DNA of 64,000 nt, taken from the NCBI RefSeq assembly GCF_011808225.1, contig NZ_SOYS01000001.1:883275-947274 (forward strand), in the 5' to 3' direction. Made by a program: the position numbers and the translations under genes. Source of the stretch: Cedecea colo (GTDB lineage: Bacteria > Pseudomonadota > Gammaproteobacteria > Enterobacterales > Enterobacteriaceae). Below are positions 41,003 through 51,519 of the stretch, piece by piece (position 1 is the first letter of the stretch; the number at the start of each line of letters is the position of its first letter). The notes beneath the pieces are model-generated. The model searched no databases and was not told where the DNA came from. It was given only the letters and a program-made list of their open reading frames with translations.

Positions 41003-41704
41003 TCACTCTCCTCCAATATTCAGATACTGCGGAGCCACAGCTCCGGCAAAACGACGCTGATGGCTGGTAATTTCAGACTCACCGCAGCCCTGGTCGGCAA
41101 TAAACTTAACCTGTTCTTCTTCCCATACCGCATCCAGCGCCTGTGGCGTATCGTCGCGGGCTTCGTTGGCGATTTGTTTGCTTACGCTGTCAACCGCAAC
41201 GTCGCTTTCCGACAGGCCAAGCAGCACATCAAACAGCGCGGCATAATCACTTTCACGCTGTTTCAGACGCGCGCTCAGCAAGGCCAGAATCGGCGCGACA
41301 TCCTGCAGGCCACCACGCGCTTCCCCAGCGGTTCGCTGCGACAGGTATTCAAGATACAGCGGCAGGTGATCCGGCAGCTCGCGGCTGTCGATTTCCATAC
41401 CGGCCTGCTCGTACTGCCCCATCAGATTAACCATCGCCTGACCGCGATCGCGTGATTCACCGTGAACGTGTTCAAACAGCAGCAGAGACGTTGCACGACC
41501 GCGGTCGAACAACTCGCTATAGCCTGCCTGCGCATCCAGCAGATCCCGGCTACACAGCCTGGTGATAAAGTCATCAAGCAAAGCAGCCTGGCGCACACTT
41601 AACGCGTCACCTTCTGTCAGCGCATCGCGTAGCTCCTGTTGATGCTGCCACAGGGCAGCATCCGGATACTCAAGCAGGCGTGAAACAATCAGTAGTTCAA
41701 TCAT
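41003..41704 (-). CDS. narJ: Nitrate reductase chaperone NarJ
   Basis: The protein has 233 residues (E. coli 236). A TorD-family chaperone needed for cofactor insertion into NarG, it binds the NarG N-terminus. Conserved [13 protein letters not shown] and [10 protein letters not shown]. It overlaps narH by 4 bases. Confidence 0.96.
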   Translation of the reverse strand: MIELLIVSRLLEYPDAALWQHQQELRDALTEGDALSVRQAALLDDFITRLCSRDLLDAQAGYSELFDRGRATSLLLFEHVHGESRDRGQAMVNLMGQYEQAGMEIDSRELPDHLPLYLEYLSQRTAGEARGGLQDVAPILALLSARLKQRESDYAALFDVLLGLSESDVAVDSVSKQIANEARDDTPQALDAVWEEEQVKFIADQGCGESEITSHQRRFAGAVAPQYLNIGGE

Positions 41705-43236
41705 GCGCGCGGCTCCGTTTTATTGGATACATCAATAGCGTCAATGCGTTTGCTATTGAACAGATTGAATTTGCTGTCGCTGCCGTGACAGCCGTCGCCA
41801 AAGCTGAAACCACAGCCGTTACGCTCAGGGAACGCATCCGCCGCCAGCTCGCGGTGGCTGGTTGGAATAACAAAGCGATCCTCGTAGTTGGCAATAGCCA
41901 GATAGCGATACATTTCCTGCGCCTGGGCTTCGCTCAGCCCAACCTCTTCCAGGGCGCTGATATCGTGGACGCCGTCTACGGTTTCAGCACGTTTATAGTG
42001 ACGCATCGCCATAATACGTTTGAGCGCGCTAATCACCGGTGCGGTATCGCCCGCGGTCAACAGGTTTGCCAGATATTCAACCGGAATACGCAGGCTTTCT
42101 ATGTCCGGCAGAATACCGGTGTGCGGCAACTGGCCCGCGTCGGCCGCAGACTGAATTGGCGACAACGGCGGCACATACCAGACCATCGGCAGCGTGCGGT
42201 ATTCCGGGTGCAGCGGCAGAGCCAGCTTCCAGTCAATGGCCATTTTGTAAACCGGCGACTTCTGAGCGGCATCAATAACGCTTTGTGGAACGCCATCTTT
42301 CAAGGCCTGTTCGATAACGGCCGGGTCGTTCGGATTAAGGAACACGCCCAGTTGACGCTCATAGAGGTCTTTCTCGTGCTCGGTGCTTGCCGCTTCTTCA
42401 ATGGCATCCGCATCGTAAAGGACCACGCCGAGGTAACGAATACGCCCTACGCAGGTTTCGGAACACACTGTCGGCATACCCGCTTCGATACGCGGATAGC
42501 AGAAAATGCACTTCTCAGATTTGCCGGTTTTCCAGTTGAAGTAGATCTTTTTGTACGGGCAGCCGGTAACGCACATACGCCAGCCGCGGCATTTATCCTG
42601 GTCGATAAGCACAATGCCATCTTCTTCACGCTTATAGATGGCACCGCTCGGGCAGGTTGCCACACAGGCCGGGTTAAGGCAGTGTTCGCACAGGCGCGGC
42701 AGGTACATCATGAAGGTATTTTCGAACTGGCCGTACATCGCCTTCTGCATATTCTCGAAGTTCTGATCTTTGGCGCGCTTTTCAAATTCGCCGCCGAGAA
42801 TCTCTTCCCAGTTCGGACCTGCTTCGATTTTATTCATCCGCTGACCGGTGATCAGCGAGCGCGGACGCGCTATCGGCTGATGCTTGCCTTCCGGCGCGTT
42901 ATGCAGATGCTGATAGTCATAGTCAAACGGCTCGTAGTAATCATCGATACCCGGCAGATGCGGGTTAGCGAAAATTTTACCCAGCAGCATGGCGCGGTTG
43001 CCCATGCGCGGCTGTAGTTTGCCGTTGATTTTACGGATCCAGCCGCCCTTCCATTTCTCCTGGTTTTCCCAGTCGTTCGGATAGCCGATACCCGGTTTGG
43101 TTTCCACGTTGTTAAACCACGCGTACTCCATCCCTTCGCGGCTGGTCCAGACGTTTTTACAGGTCACAGAACAGGTGTGACAGCCGATGCACTTATCAAG
43201 ATTCAGCACCATGCCGACTTGTGAACGAATTTTCAT
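41701..43236 (-). CDS. narH: Respiratory nitrate reductase beta subunit
   Basis: The protein has 511 residues. It has four cysteine groups: C-I-G-C-H-T-C-S-V-T-C, C-E-H-C-L-N-P-A-C-V-A-T-C-P, C-R-G-W-R-M-C-V-T-G-C-P (Trp in place of a Cys, the [3Fe-4S] site) and C-I-F-C-Y-P. It conducts electrons from NarI to NarG. Overlaps narG and narJ by 4 bases each. Confidence 0.97.
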   Translation of the reverse strand: MKIRSQVGMVLNLDKCIGCHTCSVTCKNVWTSREGMEYAWFNNVETKPGIGYPNDWENQEKWKGGWIRKINGKLQPRMGNRAMLLGKIFANPHLPGIDDYYEPFDYDYQHLHNAPEGKHQPIARPRSLITGQRMNKIEAGPNWEEILGGEFEKRAKDQNFENMQKAMYGQFENTFMMYLPRLCEHCLNPACVATCPSGAIYKREEDGIVLIDQDKCRGWRMCVTGCPYKKIYFNWKTGKSEKCIFCYPRIEAGMPTVCSETCVGRIRYLGVVLYDADAIEEAASTEHEKDLYERQLGVFLNPNDPAVIEQALKDGVPQSVIDAAQKSPVYKMAIDWKLALPLHPEYRTLPMVWYVPPLSPIQSAADAGQLPHTGILPDIESLRIPVEYLANLLTAGDTAPVISALKRIMAMRHYKRAETVDGVHDISALEEVGLSEAQAQEMYRYLAIANYEDRFVIPTSHRELAADAFPERNGCGFSFGDGCHGSDSKFNLFNSKRIDAIDVSNKTEPRA

Positions 43237-46200
43237 TTTACGCTCTCCTGTTTCTGGTCATTACCTTCACCGTCTAACCAGTCAATATTTTTCATCTTAC
43301 GCACCACGACGAACTCATCGCGGTTTGAACCCACCGTGCCGTAGTAGTTAAAGCCGTAGGCCAACTGCGCGTAGCCGCCGATCATATGCGTTGGTTTCGG
43401 ACTGATACGGGTGACCGAGTTATGAATCCCGCCGCGCTGGCCGGTGATTTCAGAACCCGGCAGGTTCACGATACGTTCCTGGGCGTGGTACATCATCGTC
43501 ATGCCTTCCGGCACACGTTGACTGACTACCGCACGCGCGGTCAGCGCGCCGTTTTTGTTGAACACTTCAATCCAGTCGTTATCTTCGATGCCCAAATCTT
43601 TGGCATCGGTTTCACTCATCCACACAATCGGCCCGCCGCGCGACAGCGTCAGCATCAGCAGGTTATCGCTGTAGGTTGAGTGAATGCCCCATTTCTGGTG
43701 CGGCGTCAGGAAGTTCAGCGCTTTTTCCGGGTTACCGTTGGATTTTTTACCCATCACGCCTTTCACCGAGCGGGTATCAATCGGCGGGCGGTAAACCAGC
43801 AGGCTTTCGCCGAAGTCGCGCATCCACTGATGATCCTGATACAGCTGCTGGCGACCAGACAGCGTGCGCCACGGGATCAGCTCGTGTACGTTGGTGTAGC
43901 AGGCGTTATAAGAAACGTGCTCATCTTCAAGGCCGGACCAGGTCGGGCTGGAGATAATTTTGCGCGGCTGGGCCTGGATATCGCGGAAGCGAATTTTCTC
44001 TTCTTCTTTAGGATGAGCCAGGTGCGTATGGTCGCGACCGGTAAATTCGCTGAGCGCGGCCCAGGCTTTCACCGCCACCTGGCCGTTGGTTTCCGGCGCA
44101 AGCGTGAGGATCATTTCTGCGGCATCGATCGCCGAGTTGATCATCGGCTGGCCTTTCGCCGGGCCTTCTGCCTTGGTGTAATTCAGCTTACGCAGCAGAT
44201 CCATTTCGGCCTGGGTGTTCCAGGAGATACCTTTGCCGCCGTTGCCGATGGTTTCCATCAGCGGGCCGATAGAGGTGAAGCGCTCGTAAGTTGCCGGATA
44301 GTCACGCTCTACCACCATCAGATGCGGAGCGGTTTTACCAGGAATCAGGTCGCATTCGCCTTTTTTCCAGTCCATCACGCCAAACGGCTGCGCCAGCTCT
44401 GCGGCGGAGTCATGCTGAATCGGCAGCGTCACCACGTCGGTTTCTTTGCCCAGATGACCGACGCACACCTCAGAGAATTTCTTCGCGATGGCTTTATAGA
44501 TTTCCCAGTCGCTCTTCGACTCCCAGGCCGGGTCGACGGCCGCAGAAAGCGGGTGAATAAACGGATGCATATCCGAAGTATTCATATCGTCTTTCTCATA
44601 CCAGGTCGCGGTAGGCAGGACGATATCGGAATACAGACAGGTGCTCGACAGACGGAAGTCCAGCGTCACCACCAGATCCAGCTTGCCGTCGAGGCCGTTG
44701 TCTACCCACTCGACTTCTTCCGGCATTACGCCGCCTTCACGGCCCAGGTCCTTACCCTGAATACCATTCTCAGTACCCAGCAGATACTTAAGCATGTATT
44801 CATGGCCCTTACCGGAAGAACCCAGCAGGTTTGAACGCCAGACGAACAGGTTACGCGGGTGGTTATTACCCGCATCCGGCTGCTCCGCCGCAAAACGAAG
44901 GTCGCCGCTTTTCAACTGCTGTACGGTGTAATCCGCCGGGGACATGCCAGCCGCTTTCGCCTGGGCCGCAATGGTCAGCGGGTTGGTATTTAACTGCGGG
45001 GCGGATGGCAGCCAGCCCATGCGCTCGGCGCGCACGTTAAAGTCAATCAGATGACCGCTGTAGCGGGATTTATCCGCCAGAGGAGAAAGCAGCTCTTCCG
45101 CCGTTAACGACTCGTAACGCCACTGGCTGGAGTGGTTATAGAAGAACGAGGTGCTGTTCATATGACGCGGCGGACGCTGCCAGTCAAGGGCAAACGCCAG
45201 CGGTGTCCAGCCGGTTTGCGGACGCAGTTTTTCCTGGCCCACGTAGTGTGCCCAGCCGCCGCCGCTCTGCCCGACGCAGCCGCAGAAGATCAGCATGTTG
45301 ATCAGGCCGCGGTAGTTCATGTCCATGTGGAACCAGTGGTTCATACCGGCACCGACGATGATCATCGAACGGCCATGCGTTTTATCCGCGTTATCTGCGA
45401 ATTCGCGGGCGATACGGACGATATTCTGACGGGAAACGCCGGTGATCTGCTCGGCCCACGCCGGAGTATAAGCTTTCACATCATCGTAGCTGGTCGCACA
45501 GTTTTCATCGTGCAGACCACGCTCCAGGCCATAGTTCGCCAGGGTCAGATCGTAAACGGTGGTCACTAACGCGCTTGCGCCATCGGCCAGCTGAATGCGT
45601 TTTACCGGCAGCTTATGCATCAGCACATTATCAAGCTTAACGTTGCTGAAGTGTTCGCTGCTTTCACCGCCGAAGTACGGGAAGCCAACGTCGGCCACTT
45701 CATCATGGCTGCCAAGCAGGCTCAGACGCAGCTCGGTTTCTTCACCGCTGGTGCCGTCGCGCTGCTCCAGGTTCCATTTGCCCTTCTCGCCCCAGCGGTA
45801 GCCGATGGAGCCTGTCGGCGCCAGCAGATCGCCGCTCTGGTTATCCACGGCAACGGTTTTCCACTGCGGGTTGTTTTCCTGACCCAGACCATCCACCAGA
45901 TCGGATGCGCGCAGCATACGGCCGGCAGCATAAAAACCGTCACGCTCTTCGAGCATCACCAGCATTGGCATGTCGGTGTAACGACGCACGTAATCGGTAA
46001 AGTACTGGCTTGGGTTGTCCAGATGGAACTCGCGCAGCATAACGTGGCCCATCGCCAGCGCCATTGCAGCGTCGGTGCCCTGTTTCGGGGCCAGCCACTG
46101 ATCGCACAGCTTGGCGATTTCAGCGTAATCTGGCGTCACCGCAACGGTCTTGGTGCCTTTGTAACGCACCTCTGTAAAGAAGTGAGCATCCGGTGTACGA

Positions 46201-46979
46201 GTCTGCGGGACGTTTGAACCCCAGGCGATAATGTAGCTGGAGTTGTACCAGTCAGCGGATTCCGGCACGTCGGTTTGCTCGCCCCAGGTCATTGGCGACG
46301 CGGGTGGTAAATCGCAGTACCAGTCGTAGAAGCTCAGGCAGGCGCCGCCAATCAGGGAAAGGTAACGCGCGCCGGAAGCATAGGAAACCATCGACATAGC
46401 AGGAATCGGCGAGAAACCAGCGATACGGTCCGGGCCGAAAGTTTTTGCGGTAAAGACGTTTGCCGCTGCAATCAGCTCGTTCACTTCCTGCCAGCTTGAG
46501 CGGACAAAGCCACCGCGACCGCGGGCTTGTTTATAGCTTTTTGCTTTTTCCGGGTCGTTGATGATAGAGGCCCAGGCGTTAACCGGATCGGCATGCTGGG
46601 TTTTCGCTTCGCGCCACAGCTTAATCAGACGCTTGCGCATCAGCGGATATTTCAGGCGGTTAGCGCTGTAGAGATACCAGGAGTAGCTGGCGCCGCGAGG
46701 GCAGCCGCGTGGCTCATGGTTTGGCATATCAGGGCGAGTACGCGGGTAGTCGGTTTGCTGGGTTTCCCAGGTGACCAGGCCGCTTTTTACATAAATCTTC
46801 CAGCTACAGGAGCCGGTGCAGTTTACGCCGTGGGTGGAGCGCACGACTTTGTCGTGCTGCCAACGTTGGCGGTAGCCTTCTTCCCAATCGCGGTTGGTAT
46901 CGAGCAGCTGGCCATGCCCATCGGCAAAGGTGTCGCCCTTCTGTTTGAAGTAACGAAACCGGTCAAGAAACTTGCTCAT
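43233..46979 (-). CDS. narG: Respiratory nitrate reductase alpha subunit
   Basis: The protein has 1248 residues. The N-terminal FS0 site is H-G-V-N-C-T-G-S-C-S-W; the Mo-bisMGD enzyme reduces nitrate to nitrite on the cytoplasmic side using quinol electrons. The start MSKFLDRFRYFKQKGDTFAD follows a GGAGAAC. First gene of narGHJI, with promoter sites at 47074-47087 and 47231-47237. Confidence 0.98.
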   Translation of the reverse strand: MSKFLDRFRYFKQKGDTFADGHGQLLDTNRDWEEGYRQRWQHDKVVRSTHGVNCTGSCSWKIYVKSGLVTWETQQTDYPRTRPDMPNHEPRGCPRGASYSWYLYSANRLKYPLMRKRLIKLWREAKTQHADPVNAWASIINDPEKAKSYKQARGRGGFVRSSWQEVNELIAAANVFTAKTFGPDRIAGFSPIPAMSMVSYASGARYLSLIGGACLSFYDWYCDLPPASPMTWGEQTDVPESADWYNSSYIIAWGSNVPQTRTPDAHFFTEVRYKGTKTVAVTPDYAEIAKLCDQWLAPKQGTDAAMALAMGHVMLREFHLDNPSQYFTDYVRRYTDMPMLVMLEERDGFYAAGRMLRASDLVDGLGQENNPQWKTVAVDNQSGDLLAPTGSIGYRWGEKGKWNLEQRDGTSGEETELRLSLLGSHDEVADVGFPYFGGESSEHFSNVKLDNVLMHKLPVKRIQLADGASALVTTVYDLTLANYGLERGLHDENCATSYDDVKAYTPAWAEQITGVSRQNIVRIAREFADNADKTHGRSMIIVGAGMNHWFHMDMNYRGLINMLIFCGCVGQSGGGWAHYVGQEKLRPQTGWTPLAFALDWQRPPRHMNSTSFFYNHSSQWRYESLTAEELLSPLADKSRYSGHLIDFNVRAERMGWLPSAPQLNTNPLTIAAQAKAAGMSPADYTVQQLKSGDLRFAAEQPDAGNNHPRNLFVWRSNLLGSSGKGHEYMLKYLLGTENGIQGKDLGREGGVMPEEVEWVDNGLDGKLDLVVTLDFRLSSTCLYSDIVLPTATWYEKDDMNTSDMHPFIHPLSAAVDPAWESKSDWEIYKAIAKKFSEVCVGHLGKETDVVTLPIQHDSAAELAQPFGVMDWKKGECDLIPGKTAPHLMVVERDYPATYERFTSIGPLMETIGNGGKGISWNTQAEMDLLRKLNYTKAEGPAKGQPMINSAIDAAEMILTLAPETNGQVAVKAWAALSEFTGRDHTHLAHPKEEEKIRFRDIQAQPRKIISSPTWSGLEDEHVSYNACYTNVHELIPWRTLSGRQQLYQDHQWMRDFGESLLVYRPPIDTRSVKGVMGKKSNGNPEKALNFLTPHQKWGIHSTYSDNLLMLTLSRGGPIVWMSETDAKDLGIEDNDWIEVFNKNGALTARAVVSQRVPEGMTMMYHAQERIVNLPGSEITGQRGGIHNSVTRISPKPTHMIGGYAQLAYGFNYYGTVGSNRDEFVVVRKMKNIDWLDGEGNDQKQESVK

Positions 46980-47073
46980 CGGAGTTCTCCTGATGTGGAG
47001 CCTGGAGGCTCTATCTTATGAAATCGACATTGCTGATTTGCAGGCACGGTAACGCGCTCATATGGCGGGATAA

Positions 47074-47087
47074 TTGATAACGATCAA
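47074..47087 (-). promoter_or_regulatory. FNR site of narG
   Basis: TTGATAACGATCAA, a perfect FNR dyad (TTGAT-N4-ATCAA) whose reverse, TTGATCGTTATCAA, matches the E. coli narG site. If centred at -41.5, the transcript would start near 47039. Confidence 0.85.
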
Positions 47088-47230
47088 CTGTGTAGAGGCT
47101 ATTTGTCGGACAAACTGTGCCATATACCACCAAAGGGTATACCGTCTCATAAAGATAACCCATTGTTTTTAATAACGTTATTTTGAATTTCGATTTGCAG
47201 TGAGTAGAAAAAACTGCGGTGGAGGTATTA

Positions 47231-47237
47231 AGGGGTA
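47231..47237 (-). promoter_or_regulatory. NarL heptamer upstream of narG
   Basis: TACCCCT on the minus strand fits the TACYNMT NarL heptamer. It lies about 195 bases before the inferred narG start, the position of the high-affinity NarL site in E. coli. Confidence 0.6.
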
Positions 47238-47318
47238 GATGTGGCATTCCCCCTGCAGACACCGCCTTTAAAACGGATGCCGCCCTCCTTTTAGTATGTT
47301 GTAACTAATTAACAGCTG

Positions 47319-47342
47319 AAAAAAGCGCAGCCGAAGCTGCGC
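47319..47342 (-). terminator. narK terminator
   Basis: GCGCAGC, loop TTCG and GCTGCGC followed by six T on the minus strand, 26 bases past narK. Confidence 0.88.
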
Positions 47343-47367
47343 AAGGGATAACCAAAAGGTCAATCGG

Positions 47368-48759
47368 TTAGCGGGATGATTTACGGCCATAGACGGCCCA
47401 GGTAATCACCACGCAAACTATGTAAAACACCACAAAGACTTTCATCGCGCCTGCCGGCGAACCGGTCAGCGTCAGCGAAGTCCCGAATGCCTTAGGAATA
47501 AAGAACCCGCCTACTGCACCAATCGCCGAGATAAAACCCAGCGCCGCTGCGGTGTCCGTTGCCGCTTCTCGCATCGCCTGCTCCGGCGTACCGCCTTCAG
47601 CCTTCACGCGTTCCATAGTGAGCTTACGGAAGATAACGGAGATCATCTGGAAGGTAGACCCGCTGCCCAGACCGGCCGTCAGGAACAGCATCAGGAAGAC
47701 GCCGAAGAAGGCGATGAAGTTTCCGCCCACGCCATTGTGCGGCAGCGTGGTGAACAGCAGCACGCTGAACACAGCCATAAAGACAAAGTTAATCAGCGAG
47801 ACTTTCGTGCCGCCCCAGCGGTCAGAAATGGCGCCGCCGGCAGAACGCGCCAGCGCACCCACCAGCGGACCGAAGAAGGCGAAATGCAGGATTTGCACCT
47901 CCGGGAACTGGGTTTTTGACAGCATCGCGAAACCGGCAGAGAAACCGATAAACGAGCCGAAGGTTGCCAGGTACAGCAGCCCCATAATCCACAGGTGAGC
48001 GCGTTTAAGTACCGGTAGCTGTGCACGCAAAGAAGCTTTTGACGCGGACAGATCGTGCATGCCAAACCAGGCAGCAAGGGTGAAAACCGCAAGGAAAGGC
48101 ACCCAAATCCACGCGGCGTTTTCAAGGAACAGCATGGTGCCATCTGCCTGAGCCACGCCGGTGCCGCCAAATGCGGCAAACATGGACAGCGAAATCACCA
48201 GCGGGGCAATGAGCTGCATTACGCTCACGCCGAGATTACCCATCCCGCCGTTAATCCCCAGCGCCCCGCCCTGTTTTGATTTAGGGAAGAAGAAGCTGAT
48301 ATTTGCCATGCTGGAGGCAAAGTTCGCGCCGGCGAAGCCGCACAGCAGGGAAATAGTGATAAACGTGCTAAATGGCGTACTGGTGTCCTGCACCGCAAAG
48401 CCCAGCCAGACGCAGGGAATAATCAGAATGCCGGTGCTAAAAGCGGTCCAGCGGCGGCCGCCAAAAATTGGCACCATGAAAGAGTAAGGCACGCGCAGCA
48501 GCGCGCCGGAGACTGAAGGCAACGCCGTCAGCATAAACAGCTGATCGGTCGTAAAGTTAAAGCCGACTTTATTAAGATTGACCGCAACAGCACTGAACAA
48601 CATCCAGACGCAAAACGCCAGCAGGAGGCTCGGAACCGAGATCCACAGATTACGGCTGGCAATGCGATGACCGCGAATTTGCCAGAATTCCGGCTCATCA
48701 GGACGCCAGTCCGTGATTAACGCCCCTGATTTCTGCACGTTGGCGGATGACTGAGACAT
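47368..48759 (-). CDS. narK: Nitrate/nitrite transporter NarK
   Basis: The protein has 463 residues from the ATG at 48759, as in E. coli (an in-frame ATG 30 codons upstream lies in the promoter). Twelve membrane helices of the MFS nitrate/nitrite porter family, with the nitrate signature G-F-A-G-A-N-F-A-S-S-M-A-N-I and G-G-L/M-G-N-L-G-V-S. It exchanges nitrate for nitrite during nitrate respiration. Confidence 0.97.
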   Translation of the reverse strand: MSQSSANVQKSGALITDWRPDEPEFWQIRGHRIASRNLWISVPSLLLAFCVWMLFSAVAVNLNKVGFNFTTDQLFMLTALPSVSGALLRVPYSFMVPIFGGRRWTAFSTGILIIPCVWLGFAVQDTSTPFSTFITISLLCGFAGANFASSMANISFFFPKSKQGGALGINGGMGNLGVSVMQLIAPLVISLSMFAAFGGTGVAQADGTMLFLENAAWIWVPFLAVFTLAAWFGMHDLSASKASLRAQLPVLKRAHLWIMGLLYLATFGSFIGFSAGFAMLSKTQFPEVQILHFAFFGPLVGALARSAGGAISDRWGGTKVSLINFVFMAVFSVLLFTTLPHNGVGGNFIAFFGVFLMLFLTAGLGSGSTFQMISVIFRKLTMERVKAEGGTPEQAMREAATDTAAALGFISAIGAVGGFFIPKAFGTSLTLTGSPAGAMKVFVVFYIVCVVITWAVYGRKSSR

Positions 48760-48820
48760 AAACACCTCAAGGTTTGTGTGAGTAATTGCGGTCACATTAG
48801 GAGGTATTGCTGTTTCTAAT

Positions 48821-48834
48821 TTGATGCAAATCAA
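48821..48834 (-). promoter_or_regulatory. FNR site of narK
   Basis: TTGATGCAAATCAA is a perfect FNR dyad. Centred at -41.5 this puts the narK start near 48786, with TAATGT (minus strand, 48799-48794) as a fair -10. Confidence 0.85.
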
Positions 48835-48977
48835 GGGATAACCGAACAAAATAGCGGTCAGAATTTAACCATGATTCTTTGTGAGTAAAGATGTCGTGTA
48901 AAAAAAGCGTGATTTTTCACAAGGCTGACGCGGGTTACGCTTACAATTTACGGGGATTATGCCACCTACGGAAATTA

Positions 48978-49004
48978 AGGGGTAACCACCAGGAGGTATG
49001 GGTA
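48978..49004 (-). promoter_or_regulatory. NarL heptamers between narK and narX
   Basis: TACCCCT (minus strand, 48984-48978) and TACCCAT (49004-48998) both fit TACYNMT. They lie about 195-215 bases upstream of the inferred narK start and about 70-95 before narX. Confidence 0.55.
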
Positions 49005-49073
49005 TACTCCAGAGGATAGCTGAGAATGACCCACTGTTTTTACAATAAAGCCGTATCCGGAGCGCGCTCGTTT

Positions 49074-50870
49074 ATGTTGAAACGCCTGTTTTCCCCTTTA
49101 ACCCTGGTCAACCAGCTCGCGCTTATTTTGCTGTTGCTGGCGGCGTTAGGTATTGTGGGAATGAGCCTTGCCAGCTTGCTTGCACAGGGAATTCAGGGTA
49201 ACGCTCACGCCATTAATAAGGCCGGATCGCTGCGCATGCAAAGCTATCGCCTGCTGGCTGCCATTCCGCTTAGCGAAAAAGACAACGTCCTGTTCAACGA
49301 AATGGAGAAAACCACCTGGAGCGAGGATTTACAACAGGCGGCGCGCCGTGATGGCCAACAGGTGCAGCTAAGCGAAATCCAGCATTACTGGCGCAATACG
49401 CTCGGGCCAGCGATGAAAAACGCTAAAAATGCGCAGCAGGTAACGCCGCACATTGCGCAATTTGTAGGCCGCATTGACCAGCTGGTGAGTTCGTTCGACA
49501 AAACCACAGAGCTTCGCCTTCATCGCGTCATTCTCCTGCAACAGGGCATGGTGGCGTTAATGGGGCTGCTGCTGCTATTTACCGTCGTCTGGCTACGCAA
49601 GCGCCTGCTTCGCCCCTGGCGACAGTTGCTGAATATGGCTTTTGCTATCAGGCATAAAGAGTTCACCCATCGGGTGAATATCAGCGGTCGCAACGAAATG
49701 GCGATGCTCGGCATGGCGTTCAACAGCATGTCTGCGGAACTGGCCGAAAGTTACGCCGGGCTTGAACAACGCGTGCGGGAAAAAACAGCCGGCCTTGAGC
49801 AAAAGAATCAGATCCTCTCTTTCCTCTACCAGGCAAACCGTCGCCTTCATTCCCAGGCCCCGCTATGCCAAAGGCTTTCACCGGTGTTAAGCGAACTGCA
49901 AAAGCTTACGCCGCTGCGCGACATCGAACTGCGCGTCTATGAATACGAAGACGAAGAAAACTACGACGAATATACCTATCAACCGGACAGCAGCTGCGAG
50001 GCACGGGGCTGCCATCTCTGCCCGCGCGAACAGGCGCCTGAGCCGGTTGAAGCTACCGCGCTGAAGTGGCGATTAACCGATAACCATATTCATTATGGTC
50101 TGGTGCTGGCGCAACTGCCGGTGGGCAGCAGCCTCACGGTTGACCAACAGCAGTTGATCTCAACCCTGATTGAACAGCTTACCGCGACGCTCGCGCTGGA
50201 AAGACAGTATGAGCATCAGCAGCAACTGGTCGTGATGGAAGAGCGTTCCGCCATCGCTCGCGAACTACACGACTCCATTGCCCAGTCGCTCTCCTGTCTG
50301 AAAATGCAGGTCAGCTGCCTGCAAATGCAGGGCGAAAGCTTGCCTGAGCAAAGCCGGGATTTACTGGCGCAGATGCGTAGCGAGCTGAATACCTCATGGC
50401 GACAGCTGCGCGAGTTACTGACCACCTTCCGCCTGCAACTGATTGAGCCAGGATTACGGCCAGCCCTTGAAGCAAGCTGCCTGGAATTCAGTGAAAAACT
50501 CGGTTTTGCGGTGGCGCTGGACTACCAGCTACCGCCACGCCTGGTGCCATCGCATCAGGCTATTCATCTGGTGCAAATTGCCCGCGAAGCGTTAAACAAC
50601 AGCCTCAAACATGCCCAAGCCTCAGCGTGCGGCGTGCATGTCGTGCGCCAGGAGAAGCAGGTTAAACTCACCGTATGGGACAACGGTCGCGGTATTCCGG
50701 ATGACGGAGAGCGGCGAAACCATTACGGCCTGATTATTATGCGAGACCGTGCGCAAAGCCTGAAAGGGGATTGCCAGATACGGACTCGTGCAGGTGGCGG
50801 CACTGAAGTGGTCGTCAGTTTTATGCCCGAAGCGCATTTGTCTTCTGCCACAGGAGTAAACAATGAGTAG
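49074..50870 (+). CDS. narX: Nitrate/nitrite sensor kinase NarX
   Basis: The protein has 598 residues from ATG 49074 (GGAG 11 bases upstream), equal in length to E. coli NarX. Two membrane helices flank the periplasmic sensor with the P-box ([15 protein letters not shown]). HAMP domain, a Cys-rich central module (C-E-A-R-G-C-H-L-C), then the HisKA_3 H-box [11 protein letters not shown] and an ATPase domain with D-N-G-R-G-I-P. Overlaps narL by 8 bases. Confidence 0.97.
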   Translation: MLKRLFSPLTLVNQLALILLLLAALGIVGMSLASLLAQGIQGNAHAINKAGSLRMQSYRLLAAIPLSEKDNVLFNEMEKTTWSEDLQQAARRDGQQVQLSEIQHYWRNTLGPAMKNAKNAQQVTPHIAQFVGRIDQLVSSFDKTTELRLHRVILLQQGMVALMGLLLLFTVVWLRKRLLRPWRQLLNMAFAIRHKEFTHRVNISGRNEMAMLGMAFNSMSAELAESYAGLEQRVREKTAGLEQKNQILSFLYQANRRLHSQAPLCQRLSPVLSELQKLTPLRDIELRVYEYEDEENYDEYTYQPDSSCEARGCHLCPREQAPEPVEATALKWRLTDNHIHYGLVLAQLPVGSSLTVDQQQLISTLIEQLTATLALERQYEHQQQLVVMEERSAIARELHDSIAQSLSCLKMQVSCLQMQGESLPEQSRDLLAQMRSELNTSWRQLRELLTTFRLQLIEPGLRPALEASCLEFSEKLGFAVALDYQLPPRLVPSHQAIHLVQIAREALNNSLKHAQASACGVHVVRQEKQVKLTVWDNGRGIPDDGERRNHYGLIIMRDRAQSLKGDCQIRTRAGGGTEVVVSFMPEAHLSSATGVNNE

Positions 50871-51519
50871 CCCTAACCCGGAAGCAGCAACCATATTGCT
50901 GATAGACGATCATCCGATGCTGCGGAGCGGCGTCAAACAGTTAATCAGCATGGCGCCGGAGCTGGCGGTTGTCGGTGAAGCCGGAGACGGCGCTCAGGGC
51001 GTTCAGCTTGCGGAATCTCTGGATCCGGATCTGATTCTGCTCGATTTAAATATGCCCGGCATGAATGGCCTGGAAACGCTCGACTGCCTGCGTGAAAAAC
51101 CGCTCTCCGGGCGCATAGTCGTCTTTAGCGTATCGAATCACGAAGAAGATGTGGTTACCGCTCTGAAACGTGGGGCCGACGGCTATCTGCTAAAAGATAT
51201 GGAGCCGGAAGATCTGCTTAAAGCGCTGCAGCAGGCGGCAGCCGGTGAAATGGTGCTAAGCGAAGCGTTAACGCCGGTGCTGGCGGCGAGCCTGCGCGCC
51301 AACCGCGCAACGACCGATCGTGATGTGAATCAGTTAACGCCACGCGAGCGCGATATTCTGAAGCTTATCGCCCAGGGCCTGCCGAACAAAATGATCGCCC
51401 GCCGTCTGGATATCACCGAAAGCACCGTTAAAGTACATGTGAAACACCTGCTGAAAAAAATGAAGCTCAAATCCCGCGTTGAGGCGGCGGTGTGGGTGCA
51501 TCAGGAACGCATCTTCTAA
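50863..51519 (+). CDS. narL: Nitrate response regulator NarL
   Basis: The protein has 218 residues. Receiver domain with phosphoacceptor Asp61 (L-L-D-L-N-M-P-G) and LuxR-type helix-turn-helix (L-T-P-R-E-R-D-I-L to S-T-V-K-V-H-V-K). It activates narG and narK and represses other anaerobic genes on nitrate. Its stop overlaps the convergent ychO stop. Confidence 0.98.
   Translation: MSSPNPEAATILLIDDHPMLRSGVKQLISMAPELAVVGEAGDGAQGVQLAESLDPDLILLDLNMPGMNGLETLDCLREKPLSGRIVVFSVSNHEEDVVTALKRGADGYLLKDMEPEDLLKALQQAAAGEMVLSEALTPVLAASLRANRATTDRDVNQLTPRERDILKLIAQGLPNKMIARRLDITESTVKVHVKHLLKKMKLKSRVEAAVWVHQERIF

Larger units (their letters stand above)
46980..47313. other. narG upstream region
   Basis: Regulatory region without a gene. 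Besides the FNR and NarL sites there is an AT-rich stretch at 47140-47215 that could bind IHF, as in E. coli where IHF bends the DNA between the distal NarL site and FNR. Confidence 0.6.
48760..49073. other. narK-narX divergent promoter region
   Basis: 314 bp without a gene, containing the FNR site and NarL heptamers listed here. Confidence 0.7.

Noticed and set aside
41680-44834. Long plus-strand frames (445 and 384 codons) opposite narH and narG
   Set aside because: Opposite-strand shadows of highly conserved genes in the frame mirrored to codon position; composition not protein-like.
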